64,000 nt of DNA, from the NCBI GenBank assembly GCA_012934845.2, contig WNNJ02002038.1, forward strand, positions 1 to 64,000. The letters are read 5' to 3'. A model generated the notes under the pieces. It did not search any database, was not told the origin of the DNA, and saw nothing but the letters and a program-made list of their open reading frames with translations. Shown here piece after piece: positions 34,701 to 49,000 of the stretch. The position numbers and the translations under genes are program-made. Position 1 is the stretch's first letter, and each line of letters starts with the position of its first letter. The stretch comes from Pomphorhynchus laevis. Lineage: Eukaryota > Acanthocephala > Palaeacanthocephala > Echinorhynchida > Pomphorhynchidae.

Positions 34701-37700
34701 AAACTACGCCTTTTTCTCGTAACTTTTCGGCTCATCGCTGTCGGCTTCTCATCGTTTATCAACCTTCCTTTCTTGGACGACACTCGCTCTACCTCTCTCT
34801 ATAGTTGCGTTCCCATCATACCCTCTTACTCCACGTTCCCAATTACTCCAACAACTACGGTCTCTGATCCTTTTTCGTCGCTCCCCACTCTCCTGGAATC
34901 AACTTCCTCTCGACGTCCGCTGCGCTCCCTCTTTTATCACATTCAAACACCTCCTCCGTTCACACCTCGACAGATGATATACATTTTTGTTTTGTTGTGG
35001 TCATGTAAGCGTGCGCTGGCACGCATTTGCCTCGTTAAATAAATCTTTTTTTGTTTCAATATATATATTAAGCTACTAGAAATTATATTAATAAATATTT
35101 AGTTATTTACGCCAATTTACAATATTATCAATTGAGTGAGCATTTTTAGAATTTAAATCGACATTAACGATGTGAGCTTAGAACTTATCTCACATTTACG
35201 CTGGATTGCGATACTTTAGCAATTAACACTTTTTCATTTACATCAGTAAGCAATGGATTACTATAACTAGTGACAATTTAATAAAAGTTTAATTTAAGAA
35301 TATATAAAATATATTTTCAATATCCGATCAAAATGGACTTGGCAAGCCAATTACTAAAGTTTAAGAAAACGTAGATCTATATCTGCATTTATTACATGAA
35401 TTTATTTGGATTGCTCAGGTACATTAGCAAAATACTGATTATTATCGGGATATCGTTTTCGAATGTTGACGTTTTCCTGTAATCATGTTGGCAATCGTGA
35501 ATAAATGATGGTTACATTTCTAAAGCGTGGAATTCATACTGGTAATTGAACTTTTTATGATAATAAAATTTAATTTAAAAATGTAGTTTACAAAAATATT
35601 TTATGTTAAACATATTGGTGTAGTAGCAAATTAGCCTAGGTGTATATAACGAATATATTGGGAGATGTATTTTTGCCAGAATCATAATATTGACATTATG
35701 ACTAATTTAATTGAATAAATGACGTATTATTAAAACTATTTAATTTTTGATTTATAACATTGATAATATTATTCGATGAATATAATTTAGCATGTGACTC
35801 TAAATATTTGTGATGTACCGTTTAGAATAAATTTAACCTCACTAATGTTCAATGCTTTGTATAAACAATGCTTTGGCATATTCTACAGAAGCTTTTCTTG
35901 AACTATTTTATATTTGTTATTTGTTTTTCTAATTTAATTAATATATTAAAGAAATAGATAGGAATACTTTATAACTTTTTTACTTTACTCTTTCAATAAA
36001 CCAAGATTTATTCATGCGCCATATTTATTTTACATGAAGACTATCTACTGCTCTAATATAATAAAAAATATTTTTAAAGCACATAATTTTTGACTTTTTC
36101 TAAGTTCAGGTCTCATCCGATACAGATAAATCAGTTATCACGCAAGTTTTGAACGCATCAAGACAATTAGGATATCTCAATTTACTCCGTAAATGCAGAC
36201 GTTGGCTTGCCGACAAACACCCACAAAATGAAGGTGAAGGCAATTTATTGTGAATTTATAAAAAATATAAACCGGTTTCTCTTAATATATGTTTCTCCGA
36301 AATATAACAAATTCTGCCCTAAGTTCTTTAAGAAATATATAATGCGAGTAAACCAACAACATGATACCAGCTGCTGATTTAGTTGATTTATCTATGCTTT
36401 AGTTATTTAAACATCTTACCGACTGATAGTTAACGTTGGAATATCATTAACTTATAAATTGACAGGATTTTTATTTTATATAGAATTCTAATCTATTACG
36501 CATGTAATGTTACTTTAATCGGCTTAGCGAATATAAACAAGGAATTATTAAACGGTTAAGCTAAATTTTTGTACACATTTTAATTTTTAAAATTACGTTT
36601 ATTTCTTACAAAATTAAAATTATAAATATATAAATATATAATATAAATATATAAATTAAATAATACAAATTAAAACTAAAGATAAATAATTATAACTTAT
36701 AACTCACATAACCTATATTAACTTAAAATTTTAATTAAAAATTAAAATCAATTTTTATGAACGCCTAATTAATAATATATGATGTATTCGAATAAGGAAT
36801 AGATTTCGAACATTATTAGGTTTTACGTTGCTGCGTCATTGAAAATTATTTAGCTTTTAATAAATAAGAAGCTAAAGATTTAAAAAATTACCATTTTTGT
36901 ATTTTGTCGATATTTTATTGTATCCGATTACGATAATCCAATATTACTGAATTGATAATATAATTAATATCAAAAATTTGGTCATTGTCTCAAAAATTGA
37001 ATAAAAAACATCTGTAAAATCAAAATTTTTATTTTAGACAAATAAAAAAGGGTTTTATTAAATAACTATAATAACTGATAAGAAAAATTTAAAATTAAAA
37101 ACATGCAGAAAACACAAATTAAATCAATTGACTATTCAAGTCGTAGTCTTTCTTTTATCTTCCTTTTTATCATTACGGTCTCAGGTACAGAGGGATCTAA
37201 GCCATCCGGCCGCACCAGCGCGCTGCCTTTCGACTGAACCATTCAGAGTCTTTCTCCCTCTAAGAATCTAGTTGAGACGGACTATGGTCAGTAATCTCGA
37301 GATGAGGAGTTTGAGAAACTTTATTCTTTGCTCTGGGGGACGCCCTCTTGAAGAGAAGACTAATCCCGAGATAGCCCATGTACCCCAGAGGCGCACTTGG
37401 GTTTTCTTATTCAATGACATATGCTGAGCTCTTTTCAGGGTCCACCTAGCTTTCTTCAGGATACGTTTGAGTCTATCCAGGTCAGCTTTCGCAGACTAAT
37501 TCACCTTAACGGTGAACTTTATATATTTTACTCGACTCGTGAAGATTTGCAGTGGTTGAGGCTGCAAAGTGGGGAGAGTGCAGAGAGTGATAGTCTCTTA
37601 AGCTTCTTTTTGGTAGCATAAGCGCCATGAAAGACAACCACCTGCGATTTGCTGGAGTTTAAAATATGATTGGATGAGAGTAACTGATCTTTTAATCTTA

Positions 37701-40700
37701 AAAAGAAACGGCTGATATCAGAGACTACGTCTTTACACATGTGTCCAGTGAACAGGGCTGTGATGTCATCAGCGTACACCATTAGACGTTGTTCACGTTT
37801 AGATATTTTGAAGAGGTTAATGGAGGCAGCAAGATACAAGATAAGAGAAAGTGGTGATCCTTGAGGCATACCCGTAATAGGGTAGAGCTGACGCGCATCA
37901 GCGTCGTCTTATAGTAAAAACGCTTGGTGTACAGCAGGATCTCCACCCTGTTCACAATTCTCGCAGGCAACCCGAGGGACCTAAGAGAAGAGATTACAAA
38001 GAGAATGAAGATGCGGTGAAGTGCAGCAGAAAAGTCAAGGAAAACAGCCACAACTAGACGATGGCTATTATCCCGACCAAACTGCTCCACCTCACCGACT
38101 GCTAAATGGACCGAGCGACCTTTGACGAACCAATGAAAACCTGGGGAATCATATTACGCCTACTTAAATTGTCTCGGATTTTACGCGCAAGCGTTCTTTC
38201 GCAAATCGACACGAGGGCATTTTGAATCGAAATGGGATGCAAATCTTTAGGGCATGAACAGGATTTTTTCTTAGGAATAATAACTCTATTACTAATATTG
38301 ATGCCTGCTACATCGGATGCTTAAACTTTAAGCATTGTGGCGGTCACCTCTCTTCTCTAATCGGCTATCAAAAGCTGACAGACCCGCGAAGAAAGTGGAG
38401 CGACGGATTTGGAGGTGCCCGGGAGTGGACTCCAGGAGTTAAGGTTCTGTAACAGATAGATCCCTACTCCTGAAGTTACCCCAAGTCGAAATTGGTTAAG
38501 AGGATTGAGTGGCTCCATAGTTGTGAAGGGATAGTGACTCCTCCAAAACTTTGTCAAGGCCTACATTCCCTATTCAACCCAATGCTCTTTCCTTCCAGCA
38601 AACAAACTTCTACTTAAAAATTTTCCAAAAGGCAGACTGAGTAGGATTAAGGCGAGCAATGCTCTCCCTATCCCTACTCAACTGGAACCTATATCTAGTG
38701 CTCCAGTATTCATTCGCGAGAGCCTGTCTGGCGGAAACATATAGATTAGGGAGGTTAAGCAGTTTCGCTAGGACCTTGAGTTTCGTCGGAGTGGGATTGT
38801 ATATACGATCTTTATATGTAGTCGATAGAATCGCGGTAGCTTGCCAAAAGAGGTAGGTATGGTATTAAATTCGGTCAGACTCTCATTTCCTATTCTGGGA
38901 AAGAGTTGTATAGCCGCTTGAAAGAAGTTCACTCTGATCGGATCAAAGTGAAACCTTCTTCGAAGCAACGTATCTTCCTCAATTCTTCAATGAATTAGGT
39001 CATGAGATGTGGACAATTGCTTGCGCGATTGCTCCGTGCAAAAGGGTTTTAACAACCACCTCGAGTGAAGCAGTAAAATGTCGAGGATAGAATTCGTTGA
39101 TGTGCAATGAAAGGTGGGTGACGGTGGTTTGTGAATAAGATAACCGTTCCTAGCTCTGCGAAGTGCTGCGTTGATCCAACGACTAGTTCTATCGTTGAAG
39201 TCTCTTAGTATCATGTCATAGCCGCCGTCAATAATACTATCCAGGAGGTCACGGTTTTTGTGAATCTCCCCTGGACGTATGTAGACATTGGCTAGACTGA
39301 GGCGTTTACCGTTCTTACAGTGAAGCTACTAGACGTGACATGGCTGGACATGAATCGCTTAATAGGAGGAGGATTTTAAAGAGCACTTAATTAAGGTCAA
39401 GAGTCCTTGAGATGAAGAGAAATGAGGTGGGCAAATTCTGAACACTACTGTGTTCATCATGAATTGTATCAGTAGCTAAAAAATTAGCAAACAAGTCAGT
39501 GAAAGTTCTTGCGGTGCTTCAAAGGTTAACGTTTTTCATGGAAACATGGAATAAAACTCTGGTATTTTTCAGATTTTCTGTTCTAGCAACGACCCGATGG
39601 TTAGTGATTTAATTTCTGATAGCCTAGTTGGCGCAGGAGTCCTTCCCCAACCCCCAAACTCAAAAATTTGTTAATAATCAAATTATCTGTTCCTATTTAT
39701 CGACACAGTATGTTTAACATATTCTTAAGAAGTTTCGTGGAAATTTATAAGAACTGTATTATATGTAATGCTGTAAAATACTTTGAAACTGGGATCAGGA
39801 TTTCTTTTGTTACATCTGATCTGGCGAAGGATTACGAATCATTCTTCAAAATGATTCGTAATTAATATATCGAATCAAAATGAACACAGTGGTGTTCATC
39901 ATTTTTCAAATGATGAACAAAGTTCTTCCTTTTAATTGGCTGCCCTTTTTTTCCTTGTCTCTATTTATTAAGAATATCTTTATTTATTTATTTGTTTAAA
40001 TTTCTGAACACCAATGTGTTCATCATCATGAATTGTATTAGTAGCTGCTAAACTTTGTACATTTTTATACCATTTTAGGAAAAATGCTACACATTTTTAG
40101 TTCAAAGACCAAAATAATATACACCGAGTAGAAACGAGTATGTATTACATACTCGTTACTTGGTAATATAATTAATATCGCTAAAAATGCGAAATCAACT
40201 ATACTATTGGCGAATTATTTTATGGATATAAGTTTATTGTTATAAATAATTCATACTTATTTAAATATAAAATTTTATATCATGATGTCTTACCTGTTAA
40301 AATATATGCATTTCTTTACTTAAATGTTTCTATTTTGTGATGATCCGACAATGTCTTATTTATATTCCTCGATATTTAATATTTTTACTGTGGATATTAT
40401 CGCCATCCCACTAATGAGGGGCAACGCTAAAGTCATATTAGTTTCACTCGACCAGGTTTCAATATTGACATTTTATAATGGCTAACAGGAGACGTCTTTA
40501 TCTGAGAAAAGTTATTTTTAATTAATTACAATGCATATGGCAATATTTTTAATTTATTATATTTCCTTATTATTTACATAATTCGAAAACCAGAAATATT
40601 ATGCTGTTGATTAAAAAAGTTATTACAAACTTTTATTATTTAATTCAAATTTATTCAATTTTTAAATTTTTAAAATTTTAAATTTATTAAATATTAATTT

Positions 40701-43700
40701 GGAAGTTTATGTTCAAAGAATTTTGGATTAACTGGATCGAGGACGAGTTACGTGGAAGCATTGGAGATGTTGCTATCGCAGTTGATGTATGCGAGCGCGC
40801 ATTAAATGACTTATTTTGTAAGTGGCATTTAATTAATAAACATTTTGCTGTTTTCTTTTTGATCCAGTGTGAGTTATTTACTCCGATACAAATATCTTTC
40901 GTATGATTGTTTCAAATGGTTTTTTATTTAAGATATACCAGAAATAAAATGTAATTCACAAATCACATTTGTTTCTTGTTTCGTAGCAATCTCGAAACTC
41001 GTTACCACATACGCACTTTTATGTCTGAAACCAATAAAAACACTAATTAGTTAATAATCTATAATTTTTTCTTAATATTAATTTTTCTTTTTTTACTAAA
41101 ATTAAAATATTCAACTTAAAAATATTACATTTAATATTTTGTCACTTTTACTTCATCTGTGCCTATCAAACGCTTGCTTATTCTTCGCTGAGCGCGGGCC
41201 GCTGATACACATCGATATGAAGCGCGCCAGCTGGAATCCGATACTCTCTCAGAGGCATGTTATCTCGTGAGCATACGTGTTGCCCTTCTTTGCAGTGAGC
41301 GTGTCCGCAAGACGTCGCAAAAACCTCGAAGCAAACTTTCCCTCTCCGACTAAGCAGGAGAGTACGATCCTGCAGAAATTTAAGATTAATAAGAAATCTA
41401 GAATTTAGTCACATTTTAATATAAACAGTTGTAGAACACATTATTATAGATTAATAATAATATTTCAATTTGAAAAGATATTTTATAGCCACGCAAAGAG
41501 ATATCGCTGTTGCAAGACGTTTCAAAAATATATCGTAACAACAGATCATGGACACTACCTGAAATATAAACGGATATATAATGTGCCTCATACTCGAACA
41601 TCAATTAACAAAAATTCATTTGTTCCAAAAACCTTGCGGATTTTAAAAATATCAAACAATGCTTAATTTTTATGTTGTTTCTTTACTCTGTAACCGCCTA
41701 TGATAGATGGCGTTGCTTTTTTGTATCAAGGTTTTATTATTAAATTTATTATAAATATGTTTAATATATATTATTATAGAGTAATTGTTTTAATTATGAT
41801 TTATTATAAATTAAAATCAAATAAAACACGTAATCGTAAAATATCCCCTAATGGGCAACATCTGAATTAAAAGTAAAACATCAATTTGGAGCTTTCAGAT
41901 GACTTGATGGAAGATGACTTGATGAAATGCTGTTCTCAATCCCGTAATGAATCGCGATATCATTATTGCAAGACGGACTCCTATTCTGGAACGTAATGTT
42001 GAGATAACGTCTGAATATCTTGTTTCTGTTCTTTAAGACTTAATTTTTGCAATCCGTTTTAAGAAACTCTTAGTTTGCTTGCTAGCACAACCGGATTTTG
42101 AGAGTTTGTCAGGAATGAAGGATGCAAGTTCGATTTATGTGATTTGTTCGATATATTTATTCTTTTTTACGGCATTAGTTATACTTAACGGGATCCCTTG
42201 AAGAGTTGGATGGTGCTTACGCATTAAAAATTTAAACATCAATTAGAGTGTGCAACGTCCTATCGCCAAATAGTCCACTACATAAAATATCTAACTTCGA
42301 TTCTCTGTCAGTAGTCGTAGTTTGCTGCTCAAATGTGACATATGCGGAAACGGGCATAAGTACTGGTTCGATATATACAGATGAGCATATCTCAGTGAGT
42401 GTATTGGCTAAGAGATTTTGAACCATATCATGTCGCATTGATTGAAGTCCGCCTAGAGGGCATGAGAGCGAGTATGCAAGCGAGTTTTGCATGTCGCACT
42501 GGCAATGTATCGGTGCGTTTCTGAAAGCAATCTGTATCTCGCGACTACGGCATCCCGGAGCTCATCATTGCTTAGCCTTAAATTTTTGTCATGTGATGCA
42601 TATACTGATAACCACGATTGCACGCCCATCAGTGATGCGTGTTCTATTGACCTCCTCAATAAGTTGTCGCAACCATCAAAGACGCTAATCCGATTTTATT
42701 TTCGAATGCAATCATTTCGCTACCGAATTCTTCTGATTATTTCATCCTGTTGCTTTATAAGTTCAAATCCAGGATGTCCCTTAAGACAAGGAGCACAGAC
42801 TGAAATTGACGACTCATATTCTGATTTTATCAACGTTAAATAGTTCCGAATACATACGTTACCATCACTGTACCTGATACAAAGGGTGTCCCACATAGGT
42901 TGATCCTCCGTAAGATTGAAATTGAATAGCTTGGATATCATAGCTTTGATCGAACCAGATAGCGATGAAAGCCATTTATCAGAGCAGGCGCATGTTCTTA
43001 GTAGGTGTGACCATTTGGTGTTGTACGGATCTAATGAATTCCGCATATTCTACTTGGACGTCAGCATCACCATTTCCCCTATACGTTCTATCAATCTTGT
43101 TAATGTGGGCACAAAATATGTGACAAATTGTTCTACGTATGTATCACTACCAATGGGAGAACCAAAGATCTTCAATCCATCTTCAACTATAGCATTGTTA
43201 GTTCCATCAATTAAATCCACAAAGTGTCAATTCCATACGCGTCAGCTTACATTTTTCGGGATTTATGTAAAAACCATATTTCGGACCTAGCTTCTGGATA
43301 TGCACGAAGGCTTCATTTACCAGGTTAGGGGGTCTAACCATGTTACTATCGTCGGCATACCACAATTGATGGACACCTGGAAATTTGTCTTCAAGCCGAT
43401 GAAGTAAGGGTATTGTTGCGGCGGCATACGTTGCGATTAAAAAATCATCCCCTTGTGTGAATCCTTCTGAGTATTGATTTATTATTACTCAGAGGGATTA
43501 TTAATTAATTTCATATTAATTCATTGTAGCAGGAAGTGTCGGGAAGTGAAAATTTTCCTTTTATCAGTTAAAATTTAATTTTCCTTTTATCAGTTCAAAT
43601 ATCATCAGCAACTACCATCATTAACAGTTCCTGATAATGATAGCAGCAGCTATTAAAATATAGGACTGAACTTTTTTATCAAATAAATTATCGTTTCTTT

Positions 43701-45979
43701 GGTTCCATTTTATAAATAATTACAATTAAAAAAATAGATAATTTCAAAAAAATCATTCAAATGTTTATTTAATCGTTTTAGCTGCGAAAGTATGGCATCG
43801 TTATTTATTAACAATTAAGTCAAAGAAACTGAAGCAATGCGAAGATATCAGCGATTTATTTCGAAAAGCACTGAGAATTGCTGCACTTGATTTCGACAAC
43901 GGCCATCTTATATGGAATGCTTATCACAAGCATTGTCATAGTACAGGTTGCATATCAGTAAGTCCATAGATTTTACAAATTTTCTAATTTATTTTATTAA
44001 TAAATTGTTTATTACTTTATATAGCCAATAATAATTTGTTTTTTAATAATCACTTAAATTTATTTGCTGCAAAGTTTACTCTTCAATTAAGCTTTCATAA
44101 ACTAACTTTGTGAATTTACTATCCAAAATCTATTATGACCGCACTCTGTTAAGCAAAACCGATATTTTTCGTGTCTCGAATACGTTAAGAATATGAATAG
44201 TGAAGCGTGCAAGATACTTTTTTTCCAACTCTTTTTAATATTAAATCAAAATCTTGCCCGATATCGAACGTTGTTGACGATAATGATTCATTTACAAAGA
44301 TTGCAGATTCAATCGTGTTTATACGTTCGGTATATTTGTGATTTGTACGATAGCAGCAACTCAAATCAATATTATAATGTGTGTATGATGAAGTAAACAT
44401 CTTTGTTACAGAGTAACAAAAATGACTTAATATTCGTTGATGTGTACTTGGGAAATAAGCTACCGCGCTATTTATATGATAACATATACAAGCATTTACT
44501 TGGTTGAAGTTCCGAGTCTATATATCATCCCATAATCCATCCCATAATTCACAACCGGCCATATCATGAAGTCGAAGAAACGATACGCTCCGTCGAAAAA
44601 TAAGAAACCAAGTTTTAAAGCTTGAGACGTTCTTTATACAACGTTTGCGCATTTCAGTTTGAAGTAATCAGTTAACGACTGGCGATATGACAATATAATG
44701 TCATAATGAAAACACATGTAGCCGTGAAGCGTGGTGTTAAAGGCAATGACTAAATATGCAGTTGGTAGTTCATTAATGTTAGGGTATGTGAATTTTAAAG
44801 AATTTGTCATGATAACCGTGTACTGATACCGTTTAAACTAGCGGGAGATTGGAATATAACAGATTTATTTTATTAGATTGGGTATAAGCGGGGTTATTTT
44901 TGAATTTGGGATGTAGCGAAGCTTTTTCTTTTTCTATAACAGTTATTTGAGAACGAAATGGATTAGTTGTTGGATGTTTCTCAATGACTGGCTCAACATA
45001 ATTGAAAATGAATTCAGTCTAGACAAGACCTCAACAATCGTCGATAAGCATTTGGGAGATAAGCCTACCACTCAACTCTCTTTATTGAACGCCACAGACA
45101 AGCCTATATCTGGTTTAAGTTCCAAGTCGATATATCATCCCAGAATGCATATAGCCATAACTCACAATTGGCGATAACATTATTTTGAAGAAATGACACG
45201 CTCCGTCGAAAGATATGTCAGTGCTACAGAGAGGACCTCTTCAACGGAACTTCATGACTTTTGACTTATTTATGTTTACACATAATCTATTGCAAACACA
45301 GTAGTTGTATAGAGAATTTAAGGCCAATCGAGTGGAACCTAGATTATCAGCTATAATCACCAATCATCTGCATAAAGAGCAACTATAATATTATCTCTTT
45401 AGTGCAAAGTTCCTTAGGCAGATCACGAATGAATGAAAACAGCAAAGGGCTTAGATGATACCCCTTCATTACTCCTCTGTCATCCGAAAACGATTTAAAT
45501 GTAGTCAGTCCATCGTATATGCGTAATGTGCTTGGTTGTAAGATCTGTCAAATAAGATCAAAGAACCGGCCGGTTACGTTGGCTCTGCTACAAAATTTTG
45601 TTACTAGTAGACTACGATTTACTGAATCGAAGGCTTCACTAAAATCGATATAAAACCCTGATAGAAAACTTGTTTGAAACAACTGACAAAGCTTTCCCTA
45701 ACTTATTTTATTGTAAATATGGTCAATATGTACAAACGGAAGCCGAATTGTTCTGGCGGAAGATATGAGGCGCGAAAACGCATTAGCGATGGGGTAGTAC
45801 AATTGTCAGAAATTTGAATACGTGATTTAGTAAAGCTGTACCACGATACAAATATAGATAATCATCATCATATTTACCTTTATATGAAACTAAATGGTGA
45901 TAGGTGCTCATATAACATACAGGTAAAGAGGTATGACCAATTGTTAATTAGGAGAGGAACATACAATTTAATTTGCTCA

Positions 45980-46075
<96 letters not shown>

Positions 46076-49000
46076 GCAAGCCGCCTTGTTTAATTTAATT
46101 TGCCCATCTATACAAAAGAAATTGATGTATAAAGTGTAATTGTGAACCCATCTATAACCTTGATATTTGATCCAGCATGTAGAATATTTTTTGAAATGGT
46201 CATATCACTTTCTTAATTAAATTCTTGAACTTATATGTGAATTTCTGCTTTTGAATATCCAAAGCGCCTTCTCAGCTTAATCAAGAATTGTCCTTTCAGA
46301 AGATAATAACCGAGCAGTTCGAATCTCAGGCACTAATTTACAAAACTGTCGTCTCAGTATCTTAAACTCGTTCTTAATAGTAATGTTGAAATGAACGCAT
46401 CATCATATTTTTTCAGAAGTAAAGATAATGAAGACAAATTTAAGGAATTAGGAGCCTAAGTGTGTCTTTATCCAAGCGTTGAGTATACACCTTCTTACTA
46501 ATAAGTAATTTGAGCTAAAATTACCTTGAAAAGTTCTAAACTTATTTGCAAAATATCCTGTATCAAAAAAGATGGATACGGCAGGAAGCCGATATATAAA
46601 TTTTTACATTCGATTATGCAAGATATGGGCTTGTGTTTGCGTACAAAGCACCATTCTGATCCTAGTTCAAGGTGCCTTCGTATTAATGTGACGTTAGAGA
46701 AAATAAGGTCAATACAACTTTGCCTATTGTAGCCTGATCGACCACTTTCCAAAAATACGTGTAGTTTGAACATTACTGATATAAAATATTCAAATATTAA
46801 AGATAGCTTTAAAGAAATGGGCAGTAACTATTTGGCATTCAAATTTCCCGCTATCAATATCACGTTTGCTAAAAATTAAGTTTCTCAAATAAAGCAAATA
46901 TTTTGCTGTTAAAGGCGGAATAATTCGCATTGAAATAATATACAACTATTGTTTGAGAGATCTGAGAAAGCAAAAAACATCCGAAGTTGTTTCGAACATC
47001 CGAAGAAGTTCTAACTATCCGATCTGAGAATAACAATGTTATTCCAATTACAATACCATTAAAAAGTTGATCTCGAGCTTCATGGGAAGCAGATATGCCA
47101 AATGTACAGAAACCGCCAATTCTAACTTTGTAGTGAATAAGGTTTCGGTAAAAACAATGAGATCATAATAAATGAACAAATAAGATATTCCATCGCTTTG
47201 CATACCTTAAAGAGTTTCTACATTAAAATAAGTAAATCAGTGTGTGTACCGCAGTTGACGGATTTTGGGGAATCTTTGATAAGTGTATATATGAAATTGC
47301 TGTTAATACTACTTGGGTGGCAAAGGATTGGTTTCTGACATAATGTTTCTGGCTGAAGCATTGCAGCAGTTTGTCTGTTGGGTTCAGCTGCACTTGAATT
47401 ATTTGCCACACGTGACGCTGCAGGGAGATGTATACGGATAATTCTTTTGTTTCGGATAGTCAAATAAGGCGCATGATCAGATTTACGCTTATCGTACTGT
47501 TCTTTACTCAAAAGCCAACAAGCCTTGAATTCATGCGAATATATATCTAGTGTAATGAAAACGTTTTGAAAGCGTGGAGAATTTCTAAGCCGGTGATCTA
47601 TTGGCAGAATATACTGCACTGCTGTTCAGCGTCTTTAACTTCCTTCCCACGGCTTAGTCAATATATTTTCTTTAACTCTACAATTCAGTCACACATGTAT
47701 TTAATCATTCCTAGATAGTGTACTAATTATGTCCTCCGCGCTTATTATGTTTATGGGCCACTAGCATGGAACAGCCTTCCCATTGACATTTAATTTTGTT
47801 TCTCCTTTCACACCTTTACACCGCTCATTTCATACCAACTTCTCTCACTCGGCAACATCTGACTTAATCTTACTTCATTTCACATCTGGCGTATATATCT
47901 TGTTTATTAAACCCAAAATTCACTGTTGGCAATCCTAACGATAAACCTTACAAATTGTATCTTTTACGTATTTCTTGCCATTGTACAGTACTTAAATTGA
48001 TTGCTTTCCTTTTTTATTGGTTGACCTGTATGTGGATCCGTCCAGACGATGATGAGCTGTGGGAGTAATTAAATTACAGACTCGGTGAGCTTTGGGATTG
48101 ATTTGCTTCACTGAAAACCGAAATCAGCGTATCTTCATCGATATGGTGTCTGATGATCATAGGCCTCCTACTCAAAATTATAACGATTCATGCTTCAGAT
48201 CTTGCTGAGGCGAACATTTAGTTGACTAGATGAATAAATGCCTAGACTAAATAAAAGTTTTGTTGTTTGATTTGTACCTTATCAGTATATAGATCAATGA
48301 TAGTTCGATGTTTGTGACACTATCATTTGGCTTCAAATTGCTGTAACATTTGAAATTTCATTAAATTTTAAAATCAAACTAGTTTGGGCAACAGATTATT
48401 CTCGGTAATTTTTGAAATTCTGTCATTTAGTTGCATTTAGTGCTGTATAACAAATCAGTCAACTGATTTATTATTTATTACATTAGCTGCAAAACCTTCA
48501 CATTTTGCAATACGTCCTAATATTGGGTCTCAAATTAATGTTTGGAACCCAATTGCGGGTAACTCCAAATTTGTAACTTGTAATTATACGTCCTATACGT
48601 TTTTAATTCTTCGGACCACTACGTGCCTATATATTTCAGATAAAGTTTAGTATATTCTCGATCTTATATGTTGTTACTTACAAGAATTTTGATCAAGAAT
48701 ATTACTTGCAAGAATATTGTCTACAATAAGTTTCAAATTAAGATTAAGTCGTCTAACTTGCCAACTTGCTATCCTCGAACTACTATTGGGTGACTACCGC
48801 ATATTTCTTAGATAAGAGTATATATGCAGCAGCAAAAGTAGGCATAGCATACTTTCAAGCATAGCATACCCCTTCCCTGTATTTTCTATTTTACAAAATT
48901 CAATATAATTTATTTACAACAGTGAAAATATATGGGGAAATAAGATAAAATGTGTAATTTTAAAATAAATTTTGTCTTCAAATTGTATTTTAATATAAAT

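Noticed and set aside
41180-41375. Minus-strand Cys-rich frame ([17 protein letters not shown] and onward) that looks like a small secreted peptide exon behind a good acceptor.
   Set aside because: An adjacent frame of the same DNA reads as the C-terminus of an R2-type RT element, with a parallel copy at 41895-42190. The Cys-rich reading is an off-frame shadow.
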